Shown here: positions 50,145 through 59,473 of the stretch, one piece after another
Layout of the letters: each line of letters starts with the position of its first letter
Numbering within the stretch: the stretch's first letter is position 1
DNA from: Burkholderiales bacterium
Lineage (GTDB): Bacteria > Pseudomonadota > Gammaproteobacteria > Burkholderiales > Burkholderiaceae_E
NCBI GenBank assembly: GCA_027487815.1
Contig: JAIYCW010000060.1
Location: 40,442 to 104,441, forward strand
Length of the DNA: 64,000 nucleotides
Direction: 5' to 3'
Program-made: the position numbers and the translations under genes
The notes under the pieces: generated by a model
Databases searched by the model: none
Told to the model about the DNA's origin: nothing
The model's input: only the letters and a program-made list of their open reading frames with translations

Positions 50145-50355
50145 TGTGCCAAAACCGTACGCTTACGCTATCTGAATGATCAGTATGATAGGTTATTGCA
50201 CGTGAGAAGAGTCAGTGCTCATAGTCGTGGTACACAACAAGTAGTGGGTCATCACGACGACTGTTTACCTGCGACCGCTAATTGCGCGTCGCGTCACTAA
50301 CATGCGGCAGTGCGCGGCCTTGCCGCAGCGCGTTGGCTAGCTTGCAGGGAGAGCG
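50145..50355. promoter_or_regulatory. Upstream region of the REase-TPR-GreAB-PIN gene
   Basis: About 210 bp containing AT-rich promoter-like DNA (TATGATAGGTTATTGCACG near 50187) and an inverted repeat TGCGGCA (50303-50309) / TGCCGCA (50321-50327). AGGGAGAG just before 50356 is a good ribosome-binding site. Confidence 0.4.
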
Positions 50356-53300
50356 ATGCATCACGTCCCATTCGAGATTTCGAAACCCGCTGGAAGCGAC
50401 GAGTTTGAAGACATGTGTGCCCGCGTCTACGGGACAGTTTTCAACGACCCATTGCCGCAGACGAACGGGCGTCGGGGCCAGAAGCAGGGCGGCATCGATG
50501 TGTTTGTCGACGCGCCAGAAGGCCGGCTCGGCGTTCAGTGCAAGAGGTTTGCAGACGGTGCCCTGAAACTCAAGCACGTTGAGCACGAGGTCTCCGAAGC
50601 CGACAAGGCGAACACCCCAATCGTCCGCCTCATCGTCGCTACCACTGCTACGAGTGATGCGGTGCTTCTGCGGGAAGTGCAGGACCTGTCCGATGCCAGG
50701 GCGGCTAAGGGGCAGTACCCAGTCAAGATTGAGTTCTGGCAGGACCTTTGCCGGCACATTCGCGGCAGTTCAAAGCTCCAAAACGACTACGCTCCAAATG
50801 CACCTGGCGCTGTCTTCCACCGCTTAGATGAACAGAACGCAGGGATTGAGGCAAACCTGCTCAGCATCAGCTTCAAGCTTGAAGCTTTGACGGGCCTGCC
50901 CAGCGGCCGCGCCGATTCGGTCGATAAGTTTCTTACTTCACAACTTGACTCCATCAACGACTTGCTTCGAGCCGCACGGTTCAGAGATGCCCTTGAAGCC
51001 TTGCAGCGTGTCGGCGTCGACATGTCGCTCTTCGATGCGCACCAGCAGGCACGCTGGTACGTGCAGCGGGGCGTCTGCACGTGGCACCTAGAAAGCGTTG
51101 CTGCTGCCGCCCCTGACTTCCTTCGCGCCTCCGAGCTGTATCCCGACGACGAGAAAATCGCGGCGGCGAAGGTTAGAGGCCTACTCTTCTCTGACAGGGT
51201 CGACGAAGCGCTGGCCGCTGGAGAGGCGGCACTCGCTAGGTATCCCGCATCAGTCCAGGTCTGGGTTGCCCATGCCAATGCCAGGATGGTCAAAGGGCAC
51301 GCCGTAGCGCCCGCTGATGCACCAGCCGCGATGCGCGATGACTGCGATGTGCTGCAACTGCTTGCGTGGGCGCGGAAGAAGGCCGGAGACCTCGCCGGCG
51401 CCGTCGAACTGAGCGCCGAGGCACTGGTCAAGCCGAACGCTGCGTTCTTTGTGAGGAACACTGCGCTGGCGCTGGCGCTCGAAGCGGCTGCCAGCGACCC
51501 CGTCAAGGTCGCGCATGGCTTGGTGAGCGAAGCTGCAATCGCCGCGCTCAAGCAGGCCGTCGAAGCGCTCACCCCGCGAAAAGACCGCGTTTGGGCGGTG
51601 CAATCGCCGGGCTCAGTCGAAGACACGCTAGTGCACCTTGGCTACAGCTACCTTGTGCTAGGTGCGCCTAATGAGACTCTGGCCCTTGTCGAAGAGGCCC
51701 GACACGCCGGCGTGCTGCCCCCTCGGCTGAAACGCGTGGCACTAGAAGCGTATCGTCGACTGGACCGCTCAGACGAGTTGGTCCAACTTGGTCGGGAGTG
51801 GCTGGACGACCTCGAGGAAGAGGCGTTGATTCTGGTCGCGGAGTATGCCTCTGGTGTGGGAGACGTTCAGCTGGTCGAGGCCGTGCAGGCGTTGGTGACG
51901 CAAAAGGGCTACCAGCAGGCAGAGGTACCGCACCTGCTGCGCGCTATGCGGTGGCTCGCTCTTTGGCGCTCGGGCACCGGCAAGCAGCAAGCGCTGACTG
52001 AGGTCAAGGCGGCCAACGTGGCTAGCTCAGACAGCCTCGCCGTCATATGTGGCGGTGCCCGGATACTGTATGCGGGTAAAGACGAGATGACCGCCGATGC
52101 GGCGATTGAGAAGGCCTGCACTCTAGTGACAAGGGACACCTCTCCGGCAGAGCGACTCTTACTCGCGGACCTGCTCTTCACCACGGACAAGCTGGAGCTT
52201 GCCACCCGTGAGTACGAGCTACTCGCCCCACGCGGCAAGCACTCCGAGCTCCACAACCGGCTGCTTCGCTGCTATGTGCGCACGGGAGCGCTTCGCAAGG
52301 CGAAGGAGCTGGTCTTGTCGTTCCCAGACACCTGGACAAGCGACGAGCGATCATTGAGTCTCGCGATTGACCTAGGGCAGCAGGCATCGGACTGGGAGTT
52401 TCTGGTTCCCCTTGCTGAGTTGCATTGCAAGCGGCGGCCGCAGGAGGCCGGCGGCTGGCTACTGCGTCTCGCGCTCGACCTCAAGATGCGCAAGATGGCT
52501 CGGTTCCACCACGCCCTCGAGTCAGTTCCGGCCGAGTTGTCAGGGCCACCAAGACTTCTTGCTCAGGTTGCGTCCCTTGAGCTCCGCTTCGGCCGCAAAA
52601 AGACCGGCATGCTGCGGCTGTATGGCATGTTTCGTCGCAACCTCGACGATGTAGACGCAGCCTCAGCCTACTTCATCGCCATCGTGGCCGGGCCTCAGGA
52701 GCTTCCATTCATGGAAGAGGAACTGAGGGAAGTTCAGCCTGGGGCAGCCGTGACGTTCAAGAACGAATTGGGCGAGACGGTGACACTTTCGCTGGACCCG
52801 GAGGGTTTGCCGAGCCTCCCTGCCCGGGAAGGCATAGTCGTTCCGTCCGGTGACCTAGCCCGCAGCCTACTGGGCGTGGCCGTGGGCCAGAAAGTCTCTC
52901 TGCCTGGGCCCTTCGGAACCGAACAGCGCTTCGTTGTCGAAGGGGTGACAAGCGTCTTCCGGCGGCTGCTTCGCATCGCGCAGGAACGGGTCAACTCGCC
53001 GGTTGCTTCGGACCTGCCTGTGATGTCCATGCCTGTCCCAAAAACAGACAACGGCGTCGACTTCAGCCACGTGCACGCCATGCTGAAGCGGCAGGCCGAG
53101 CATTCACGGCGCGCGCTTCAGGGCTACGCGGACAGCCCCATCACGCTGGGGATCCTGGGCAAGCTGCTCGGGCGAAGCGTGCTCGACATGGTTGCTGGGT
53201 GGCCGTCTGATGCATCTCCCTTGTTTGTATGCGCTGGCACCAAGGAGCAACGGGAGGCTGCTGTCGAATTGCTTCAACGGCCCGACGCTGGGTATGTTAT

Positions 53301-54447
53301 TGACGCTGCGACCGTTGCCGAGCTGGCGTCCCTTGACTGCCTTTCAGCCCTAGCGGCGCTACCTCGCGTCTACATCTCTACGAAGGCCATTGAGACTCTC
53401 GAAGCTCGACTCGAAGAGGCGAAGCTCGGGCGCTCCGGCGGGCAGATGTTCGATGACAACGGCACGATGCGGTTTGTCGAGTACACGAACCAGGACAGGG
53501 AGCGGCAGACCGCATTCATGCAAAGCATGGTTGACGCGGTCCGACAGCACTGTGTGATGGTTCCTGCTTATGGCCCGGAAGAGCTTCCAGCAGGCCTGGA
53601 GCGAGCGCAGGACGTTCTCGAAGACGAAGAACTCGCGGCGGTGCTCCTGGCCGCGGAAAAGAGTGCGACGCTTTTTACCGTGGACGGACGGCTGGCGCAG
53701 TTTGGTTCCCTCGCCGCGAACATCAAATCGGTGTGGCCACAAGAGGTGCTTCGGCACGCTGCATCACGAAGGAATCTGAACGAACACCAGTACACGCTTG
53801 CCGTTGTCCGCATGTTTCTGCGCAATCGCAGCTTTGTCTCTCTCGGCGCGTATGACCTAGTGTTTATGTGCATGCAAGGGGGTCACGTGCTAACGCAGGG
53901 ACTTCAGCGGTTCAAGGACCACCTAGCCTCCAGTTCTACTGAGCTTGGGTCGGCGGCGTCAGTTGCGTTCGAATTTCTCGAACTGCAAGGGCGGCAACCT
54001 ACTCAGGTTAGGGCGTTTGCCGAGCTCTTGGCGCACACCATAGAAGCGACCCTTCGCCACCCCCATTGCAATCAAAAGGAACTTTTGGATGTCGCCCTGG
54101 AATTCGCGAACGATATAGCGCTTAGGAGCAGCGGGTCCTTTATACCGTACCCTCCTGCAGAGGCCCACCGACAAAGGCGAATTCGCGTCTACGCCAAGGT
54201 TCTCGGGGACGCGGTAGAGGCCGCCGTACAGCTCTCCAGTTCGCCGCCGCGTCGACGAGCAATCAAGCTGCGTGCGTTGAAATGCATGCAGCCTCCGTAT
54301 CTCATGTTTGACGGGGCACTCAAGGACCCGGTGGAGCCAACCATCTTGCCCTCGTCGCCCACTAGCGGAGATTACGCGTCAACAGTGGGTGGCGCATCGA
54401 CAGCCAGCAACAGTGCTGTCTCCGTTGTAGATCACGCCGAGGTTTGA
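50356..54447 (+). CDS. REase-TPR-GreAB-C-PIN multidomain protein, predicted defence effector
   Basis: A 1363-residue protein. Residues of about 10-75 form a restriction-endonuclease-like domain, with GGIDVFVDAPEGRLGVQCKR giving an Asp and Q-x-K. Residues of about 170-780 are helical repeats of TPR type (RARWYVQ, AWARKKAGDLAGAVELSAEA). Residues of about 790-875 resemble the C-terminal domain of GreA/GreB (GAAVTFKNELGETVTLSL; LLGVAVGQKVSLPGPFG). From about 975, YVIDAATVAELASL and later LFTVDGRLAQFGS suggest a PIN RNase. I recall TPR-GreAB-C-PIN proteins named in comparative work as predicted conflict proteins; unchecked. It is a single-gene unit, GC-richer than the toxin array. Confidence 0.75.
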   Translation: MHHVPFEISKPAGSDEFEDMCARVYGTVFNDPLPQTNGRRGQKQGGIDVFVDAPEGRLGVQCKRFADGALKLKHVEHEVSEADKANTPIVRLIVATTATSDAVLLREVQDLSDARAAKGQYPVKIEFWQDLCRHIRGSSKLQNDYAPNAPGAVFHRLDEQNAGIEANLLSISFKLEALTGLPSGRADSVDKFLTSQLDSINDLLRAARFRDALEALQRVGVDMSLFDAHQQARWYVQRGVCTWHLESVAAAAPDFLRASELYPDDEKIAAAKVRGLLFSDRVDEALAAGEAALARYPASVQVWVAHANARMVKGHAVAPADAPAAMRDDCDVLQLLAWARKKAGDLAGAVELSAEALVKPNAAFFVRNTALALALEAAASDPVKVAHGLVSEAAIAALKQAVEALTPRKDRVWAVQSPGSVEDTLVHLGYSYLVLGAPNETLALVEEARHAGVLPPRLKRVALEAYRRLDRSDELVQLGREWLDDLEEEALILVAEYASGVGDVQLVEAVQALVTQKGYQQAEVPHLLRAMRWLALWRSGTGKQQALTEVKAANVASSDSLAVICGGARILYAGKDEMTADAAIEKACTLVTRDTSPAERLLLADLLFTTDKLELATREYELLAPRGKHSELHNRLLRCYVRTGALRKAKELVLSFPDTWTSDERSLSLAIDLGQQASDWEFLVPLAELHCKRRPQEAGGWLLRLALDLKMRKMARFHHALESVPAELSGPPRLLAQVASLELRFGRKKTGMLRLYGMFRRNLDDVDAASAYFIAIVAGPQELPFMEEELREVQPGAAVTFKNELGETVTLSLDPEGLPSLPAREGIVVPSGDLARSLLGVAVGQKVSLPGPFGTEQRFVVEGVTSVFRRLLRIAQERVNSPVASDLPVMSMPVPKTDNGVDFSHVHAMLKRQAEHSRRALQGYADSPITLGILGKLLGRSVLDMVAGWPSDASPLFVCAGTKEQREAAVELLQRPDAGYVIDAATVAELASLDCLSALAALPRVYISTKAIETLEARLEEAKLGRSGGQMFDDNGTMRFVEYTNQDRERQTAFMQSMVDAVRQHCVMVPAYGPEELPAGLERAQDVLEDEELAAVLLAAEKSATLFTVDGRLAQFGSLAANIKSVWPQEVLRHAASRRNLNEHQYTLAVVRMFLRNRSFVSLGAYDLVFMCMQGGHVLTQGLQRFKDHLASSSTELGSAASVAFEFLELQGRQPTQVRAFAELLAHTIEATLRHPHCNQKELLDVALEFANDIALRSSGSFIPYPPAEAHRQRRIRVYAKVLGDAVEAAVQLSSSPPRRRAIKLRALKCMQPPYLMFDGALKDPVEPTILPSSPTSGDYASTVGGASTASNSAVSVVDHAEV

Positions 54448-54765
54448 GGGGACTTCAGAGTTTGAACGGATGGAACTATATGCAAGACGAAATTCAGCAT
54501 GAGATCGGCCCGGCACTCGCCGGAGTCGCATGAGCCCATGGTGCAAAGTGTTCGAAGCCAGCTCCAACTACACACAGCCTCGGATGACTACGGAATGGCT
54601 ACTTTGTTTTTAGTTGTCTATCAAAATCAACTTCGAACCCCGTCACTGCCGTGAATCGACGCAAAGTTGTGACGTTTGGGACGCAAAACGGTGACTCTGC
54701 CCACCTGGGGGCTCAAGTTTTCGTGTCACCCTCCGTAACTCATTGAGTTTATAAATTGCTCGGAG

Positions 54766-54895
54766 AGTGATTCAAACCGTGGGAGGTCCGATTGGCCAGT
54801 TCTCCATCAAGCCTTGATGACTGGGCGCTTGATTTGCGTATCAAAGATGCGCCATCAAGCTTCTGCAACAACAGCCTCCCACGGTTTGAATCACT
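54766..54895. repeat. 130-bp element bounded by perfect 21-bp inverted repeats
   Basis: The arm starting AGTGATTCAAACCGTGGGAG (54766-54786) is exactly complementary to 54875-54895. Between them lie inner complementary pieces (GGCGCTTGAT / ATCAA...GCGCC around 54828-54854), so the whole could fold into a long hairpin. No target duplication is seen. Confidence 0.6.
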
Positions 54896-55483
54896 TCCCA
54901 TCACGTCTTCTCAAGCGCTGGAATGGGCTGCGCGAGTAATGTCTGTAAGGCATCAAAGGCTTCGCATGTACGGACATCGAAAGATAGCAAGCTGTCGAAG
55001 CAACTAGCCGTGAGGATGTAGTGCTCATCAACAAGGTCGTTGGTCACTTTAGCGGGCCTCATCCCTCTCAGTTGGTCATGCCCTATCCACTCGAAGCATT
55101 CCCCCCGCGAAGGTACAGCCAACGAAGAAGCATCAGAGGGGAGCGTACGAGATAGCCTGCTTGGTCTTGCTTAAAACCTCGCGTGGCCCGATGAATAGGC
55201 ATCGAGAATGCGCTGATTCGGGTCTAAATCCAATGCCTCCATCTTTACTACTTAAATTACAATACTTCTACTTTTACTACATAAAAAACTGTAGTAACCG
55301 TGAAACTGCCAAAAGTGTAAACCATTGATTTTGCTGAAGGACCTGCTCCATACTGCGCTATCACTTTTACTACAGTTTACGGCACCGCATCGCGGTGTAC
55401 GCCATATGTTCCAAGCGAAGCGTAGCTTCAGACCGTCGGACTCGGTTGATGCAAGCGTGCAGCACTTAGCATGCTAACAGATA

Positions 55484-55503
55484 CCCAGGCGCTATCGCCT
55501 GGG
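55484..55503. terminator. Strong hairpin without T tract
   Basis: CCCAGGCG (55484-55491) and CGCCTGGG (55496-55503) form an 8-bp GC-rich stem with the loop CTAT. No T run follows, so it is only a possible terminator or operator ahead of the gene at 55570. Confidence 0.4.
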
Positions 55504-55569
55504 GTTATGGATCTCGACGCTACGAGCCCCTAGACGGCAACGGCATTCAACAGCTCAATCGAAGGAAAG

Positions 55570-55956
55570 ATGGTGCAACTACTTTCGCATCAAGTCACAC
55601 CATTACGTCGCTCTGCAAGCAAGTCACAACTTTGTGACGCTGACCTGCGACAACAAGTTGTGAATCAAGAGGGGCGATTTCTTCTAAGTGATGGAAAAAT
55701 CAACAGAAGGTGCTTGGAATACGAGGCACACTGTTGCGTCGCATCACGTCTGTTCAAAACCGGTTCGGCCAACGAACTCACCAGTCGTGACTACACGGCT
55801 CGCATTGCGGGATTGCAAGCGATGTTACGCGCGGATAATTTGGTGACTCATCTGAGGCAGGCCTTCCTGCTGAGCGACGAGCAGCGCCAGCGCTATGCGT
55901 CCCTACGTGGCTACACCACGGATTCCCAGGCCCCGGCCTCGGTCGGGGAGCGGTAG
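55570..55956 (+). CDS. Hypothetical protein
   Basis: A 128-residue protein with a good ribosome-binding site (GAAGGAAAG before ATG 55570). It has a basic N-terminus, RFLLSDGKINRRCLEYEAHC in the middle and a helical C-terminal part (LRADNLVTHLRQAFLLSDEQ). No known domain. It lies convergent to the metal-efflux operon and may belong to the mobile region on its left. Confidence 0.5.
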   Translation: MVQLLSHQVTPLRRSASKSQLCDADLRQQVVNQEGRFLLSDGKINRRCLEYEAHCCVASRLFKTGSANELTSRDYTARIAGLQAMLRADNLVTHLRQAFLLSDEQRQRYASLRGYTTDSQAPASVGER

Positions 55957-55963
55957 CGCCACC

Positions 55964-56335
55964 TCACTTGACTTCGAAGCGCGCAGTGATTGTGCCTTTC
56001 TTCGGCAGAACCACGGTCGCTACTGCTTTTGTGCCCTTCGCATGGGCCGCATCGCCTTTGGCCTCAAATCGGTTGCCGGTCACTGTCATCGGCAGATCCG
56101 TCTTCGTTGTCCCTGAAAGGACCGTGAGTTTCGCGCTGGCCCCGTCTAATGCAATCGGCTTGCCGTGGTCCATCACATGAAGGGTCGCGACGCCCGGCTT
56201 CACCACAAGCTCGAATTCGAGGTCCTTTTGCAAAGCGACGATGCCACCGAATTGCGGCTTGCCATGGTTTTCATGCGATTGCGCAGCACTGACCGCCAGC
56301 ATTGAAAAAGCGAGCGAAAGGAACAAACGTTTCAT
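55964..56335 (-). CDS. Small periplasmic protein of the metal-efflux operon
   Basis: From ATG 56335 the protein has a signal peptide (KRLFLSLAFSMLAVSAAQS) followed by HENHGKPQFGG, a histidine-rich start that could bind metal. The remaining 95 residues or so are a strand-rich domain with LHVMDHGKPIALDG and a lysine-rich end. It is the last gene of the RND operon, 18 bp after the pump gene. It probably binds metal in the periplasm, as CusF does, but is not CusF by sequence. Confidence 0.75.
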   Translation of the reverse strand: MKRLFLSLAFSMLAVSAAQSHENHGKPQFGGIVALQKDLEFELVVKPGVATLHVMDHGKPIALDGASAKLTVLSGTTKTDLPMTVTGNRFEAKGDAAHAKGTKAVATVVLPKKGTITARFEVK

Positions 56336-56353
56336 CATCCATCTCCTGTTAAG

Positions 56354-59300
56354 TTAAAGCGTTTCGTTTCCGCTGGTTTGCACCAAATAGCGAATTCCGC
56401 GTTCACCGAACATTTTCACTAGTGCGGGCGTAATGAAAGTGTCCAGCAGGGTAGAACTGATCAATCCAGAAAAAATCACCACAGCAACGGGATACAGAAT
56501 TTCCGTCCCTGGCTGTCCGGCCTCGAACAACAGAGCGGACAATGCCCCAGCTGCAACCAGCGCGGTCATCAACACGGGTGCCAGGCGTTCAAGCGAACCC
56601 CGAACTAGCATCGCATCGTTGAAGGTCTCCCCTTCAAACTTGCAGAGGTTCACGTAATGGCTGATTTTCAGAATGCCGTTGCGTACCGAGATTCCGGCCA
56701 GGGTGATGAAGCCGATCAGGGCTGCGATCGACAGAGGTTGCCCCGAAAGCCAAAGCCCGATCACCGCGCCAACCAAAGCAAGCGGCACGTTGGCCATGAT
56801 CAGAAGCGCCAGAACACTGGACTGATATCGTGTGTACAGCACGATGAAAATCAGGGACGCCGAAACGATGGACAAAATCCCGATGAGACGAGCAGCTTCT
56901 TCTTGCGCTTGGAACTGCCCCCCCAAGGTGATGAAGTAACCCTCTGGCAAAGCAAATGCTTCAGTGGTGTTGCGGATGTCGCGCACGACCTCGCTAAGAG
57001 CTCGGCCTTGTGCGTTAGCGGAAAGTACAATGCGGCGACGCCCGTCATCCCGACTAATCTGATTGGGGCCATCGGACTCGTCGATAGAGGCGATGCTTGA
57101 CAAAGGAATAGGCCCGGTGGGGGTATCGATCAGAAGCGCTTTCAAGCCTTCGATCGCGCGCTGAGTTTCCGGCAGCCTAAGCACGAGATTGAAGCGGCGG
57201 TTGCCCTCGACGACCTGCGTGACGACGGCCCCATCGACCGCCATTTGGAGTTCGGTGAGCACTTCACTGGCCGACACCCCAAGCTGCGCCACCCTGTTGT
57301 AGTTCAGGCGTACCTTGATTTGCGGGGTCAGCACTTGCTTTTCCACTTCCAGATCGGCAAGGCCAGAAATCCTGCTCAAGGCAAGCCGCAATCGTTCGGC
57401 TTCGCCGCGAAGCGTATCCAGATCATCACCCACGATACGAATAGCGATTTGGGCTCGAACACCTGACAACATGTGATCGATCCGATGGCTGATCGGTTGC
57501 CCTAGGTTGATCGCCGCTGGAAGCGGTGCAAGCCGCTCGCGAATATCGGCATAGACGGCCTCAGTCGAACGCGCGCTAGCCTTGAGCTTCAAATCCAATT
57601 CGCTGACATGCACCCCTTCGGCATGCTCATCAAGTTCAGCGCGTCCCGAACGGCGTCCCACATGAACGACTTCGGGAACGCCTTGCACCAAACGCTCGGC
57701 GGTTTGCGCAACCCGAACCGATTCTGCCAGGGTCGTGCCCGGATTCAGGCGCAAGCCAATGAGTATCGAGCCTTCGTTGAAGGGCGGTAGAAACGTCGTT
57801 GGAAACCAAGCCACACTGATGCCGGCTGCAGCGACCGCCACCGCGGCCGCGCCAACCCAGGCGCGGGGTGCCGTCAGCACTCTTGCAAGGACTGGAGCAT
57901 AGTGTTTCTTTAGCCACGCCAGGAAACGGGAATCGCCATGGTCAAGCGAGCGCATTCCGGGCAAAAGGTAGTACGCCATTACCGGGGTGACAGTGACCGC
58001 CACCAACAGGCTCGCCAAAATAGAGGTGATGTAGGCAATGCCCAAAGGAATGAAAAGTCGTCCTTCGATACCGGGCAACACAAACAAGGGAATAAACACC
58101 AAACAAATGATCACCGTCGCGTAGACCACCGCGGAACGCACCTCGATGCTGGCCTCGAGGACCACCTTGAGTGTCGGCGTGGGTGCGCTAGCAAGGCGGT
58201 TGAGCTTTAGCCGACGCAAGATGTTTTCGACGTCGACCACCGCGTCATCGACCAACTCGCCGATGGCAATAGCCAAGCCACCCAGCGTCATGGTGTTGAT
58301 CGAAAGACCCAGCGCCTTGAAGACCAAAGCCGTGATCAGCATGGACAAGGGAATGGCTATCAGACTGATCAGGGTGGTGCGCACATTGCCGAGAAACAGA
58401 TACAGGATCACTAGCACGATCACAGAGGCTGTGATGAGCTTGGAGGTAAGGTTGTTGACCGAGCTTTCGATGAAGGTGGCTTGTCGAAATGTGACCCGTG
58501 GCGCCGCCATCCCTTCAGGCAGCGTTTTCCCCAGCGAAGCGATTGCGGTCTCGACATCGCGAGTGAGTTTCAACGTGTCGGCGGTCGGCTGCTTTTGGAC
58601 GCCCAACATGACGGCCGGACCCCCGTTGAAGCCTGCATCACCTCGCTTGATGGCCGCCGCGAAGCGCACGTCCGCCACCTGGCTCAAGCGTATCGGCTGT
58701 CCGCGGACCACGGCGACCGGGGTCGATTGCAGGTCAGCCAACCGGTTGGTTCGCCCGATGTTGCGAATGAGGTATTCGCGTCCATTCAGCTCCAAAAAGC
58801 CACCCGAGGTGTTCATTGAGAATGAAGCGACCGCTTCGCGAATTTGCTGCAAGGTGACATTGAGCTCGGCCATTCGGGCAGGCTGCGGCTGCACCTGGTA
58901 CTGGCGAACCTCGCCTCCGATCGGGATCACCTGGGCGATGCCTGGAATCGTGAGCAAGCGCGGCCGCAGCACGAAGTCGGCAAACTCGCGAGTGGCCATC
59001 GGAGTAATCTTCAAAGGGTCGATAGGGATGGCGATTTGAAGAATTTCGCCCATCACCGAGCTGACCGGTCCCATGACTGGGTTTACGCTTGGGGGAAGCT
59101 GATCGCGCACGGTTTGCAAACGTTCGCTTACTAGCTGACGCGCTCGGTAAATCTCGACGTTCCAATCGAAAGTCAAGTAGACGAACGAAAGGCCTGCAGA
59201 AGACACCGAGCGTACGACCGAGATACCGGGCAGCCCGTTCATTGCGGTTTCTAAGGGAAACGTAATCGCAAGCTCGACCTCCTCTGGGGCCATCCCTCCT

Positions 59301-59458
59301 GCTTCGGTCATGAGCGTCACGGTAGGGCGATTTAGGTCAGGAAATACATCGACCGGAGTTTGCTGAACTGCAAGTGCTCCGTAGAGCATCAGGACCAACG
59401 CAGCCGCCAGTACAAACACACGGTTGTTCAGACTGGTGCGCAATATTGTGGTGAACAT
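56354..59458 (-). CDS. Heavy-metal efflux RND pump (CusA/CzcA family)
   Basis: The 1034-residue inner-membrane pump has the RND layout: TM1, a large periplasmic loop, TM2-6, a second loop and TM7-12. It has the HME-type TM4 segment LGGLAIAIGELVDDAVVDVE (about residues 396-415), where the paired acidic residues drive proton-coupled transport. VFPDLNRPTVTLMTEAGGM near the N-terminus is typical. The exact metal (Cu/Ag or Co/Zn/Cd) is not determined. It works with the adaptor and TolC-type channel encoded upstream in the operon. Confidence 0.92.
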   Translation of the reverse strand: MFTTILRTSLNNRVFVLAAALVLMLYGALAVQQTPVDVFPDLNRPTVTLMTEAGGMAPEEVELAITFPLETAMNGLPGISVVRSVSSAGLSFVYLTFDWNVEIYRARQLVSERLQTVRDQLPPSVNPVMGPVSSVMGEILQIAIPIDPLKITPMATREFADFVLRPRLLTIPGIAQVIPIGGEVRQYQVQPQPARMAELNVTLQQIREAVASFSMNTSGGFLELNGREYLIRNIGRTNRLADLQSTPVAVVRGQPIRLSQVADVRFAAAIKRGDAGFNGGPAVMLGVQKQPTADTLKLTRDVETAIASLGKTLPEGMAAPRVTFRQATFIESSVNNLTSKLITASVIVLVILYLFLGNVRTTLISLIAIPLSMLITALVFKALGLSINTMTLGGLAIAIGELVDDAVVDVENILRRLKLNRLASAPTPTLKVVLEASIEVRSAVVYATVIICLVFIPLFVLPGIEGRLFIPLGIAYITSILASLLVAVTVTPVMAYYLLPGMRSLDHGDSRFLAWLKKHYAPVLARVLTAPRAWVGAAAVAVAAAGISVAWFPTTFLPPFNEGSILIGLRLNPGTTLAESVRVAQTAERLVQGVPEVVHVGRRSGRAELDEHAEGVHVSELDLKLKASARSTEAVYADIRERLAPLPAAINLGQPISHRIDHMLSGVRAQIAIRIVGDDLDTLRGEAERLRLALSRISGLADLEVEKQVLTPQIKVRLNYNRVAQLGVSASEVLTELQMAVDGAVVTQVVEGNRRFNLVLRLPETQRAIEGLKALLIDTPTGPIPLSSIASIDESDGPNQISRDDGRRRIVLSANAQGRALSEVVRDIRNTTEAFALPEGYFITLGGQFQAQEEAARLIGILSIVSASLIFIVLYTRYQSSVLALLIMANVPLALVGAVIGLWLSGQPLSIAALIGFITLAGISVRNGILKISHYVNLCKFEGETFNDAMLVRGSLERLAPVLMTALVAAGALSALLFEAGQPGTEILYPVAVVIFSGLISSTLLDTFITPALVKMFGERGIRYLVQTSGNETL

Positions 59459-59473
59459 GATGGGTGCTCCGCC

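Larger units (their letters stand above)
54448..55569. other. Repeat-rich intergenic region
   Basis: About 1.1 kb. It holds a perfect 21-bp inverted repeat (54766-54786 and 54875-54895), copies of TTTTACTACA, and a hairpin at 55484-55503. A minus-strand frame at about 54901-55172 (FEWIGHDQLRGMRPAKVTND, ending PIPALEKT) could be the rest of a gene but has no good start; I do not call it. No RNA gene is recognised. Confidence 0.4.

Noticed and set aside
50787..51626. 279-codon minus-strand frame opposite the large REase-TPR gene
   Set aside because: Its Ser/Ala-rich composition is what the complement of Ala/Glu/Leu-rich TPR codons gives; no start signal or domain.
54901..55172. Possible minus-strand gene (FEWIGHDQLRGMRPAK)
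   Set aside because: The composition looks protein-like, but there is no good start codon or ribosome-binding site, and the frame is short.
58146..59039. 297-codon plus-strand frame opposite the RND pump
   Set aside because: It lies fully within the pump gene on the opposite strand and has a low-complexity Ser/Thr/Arg composition.
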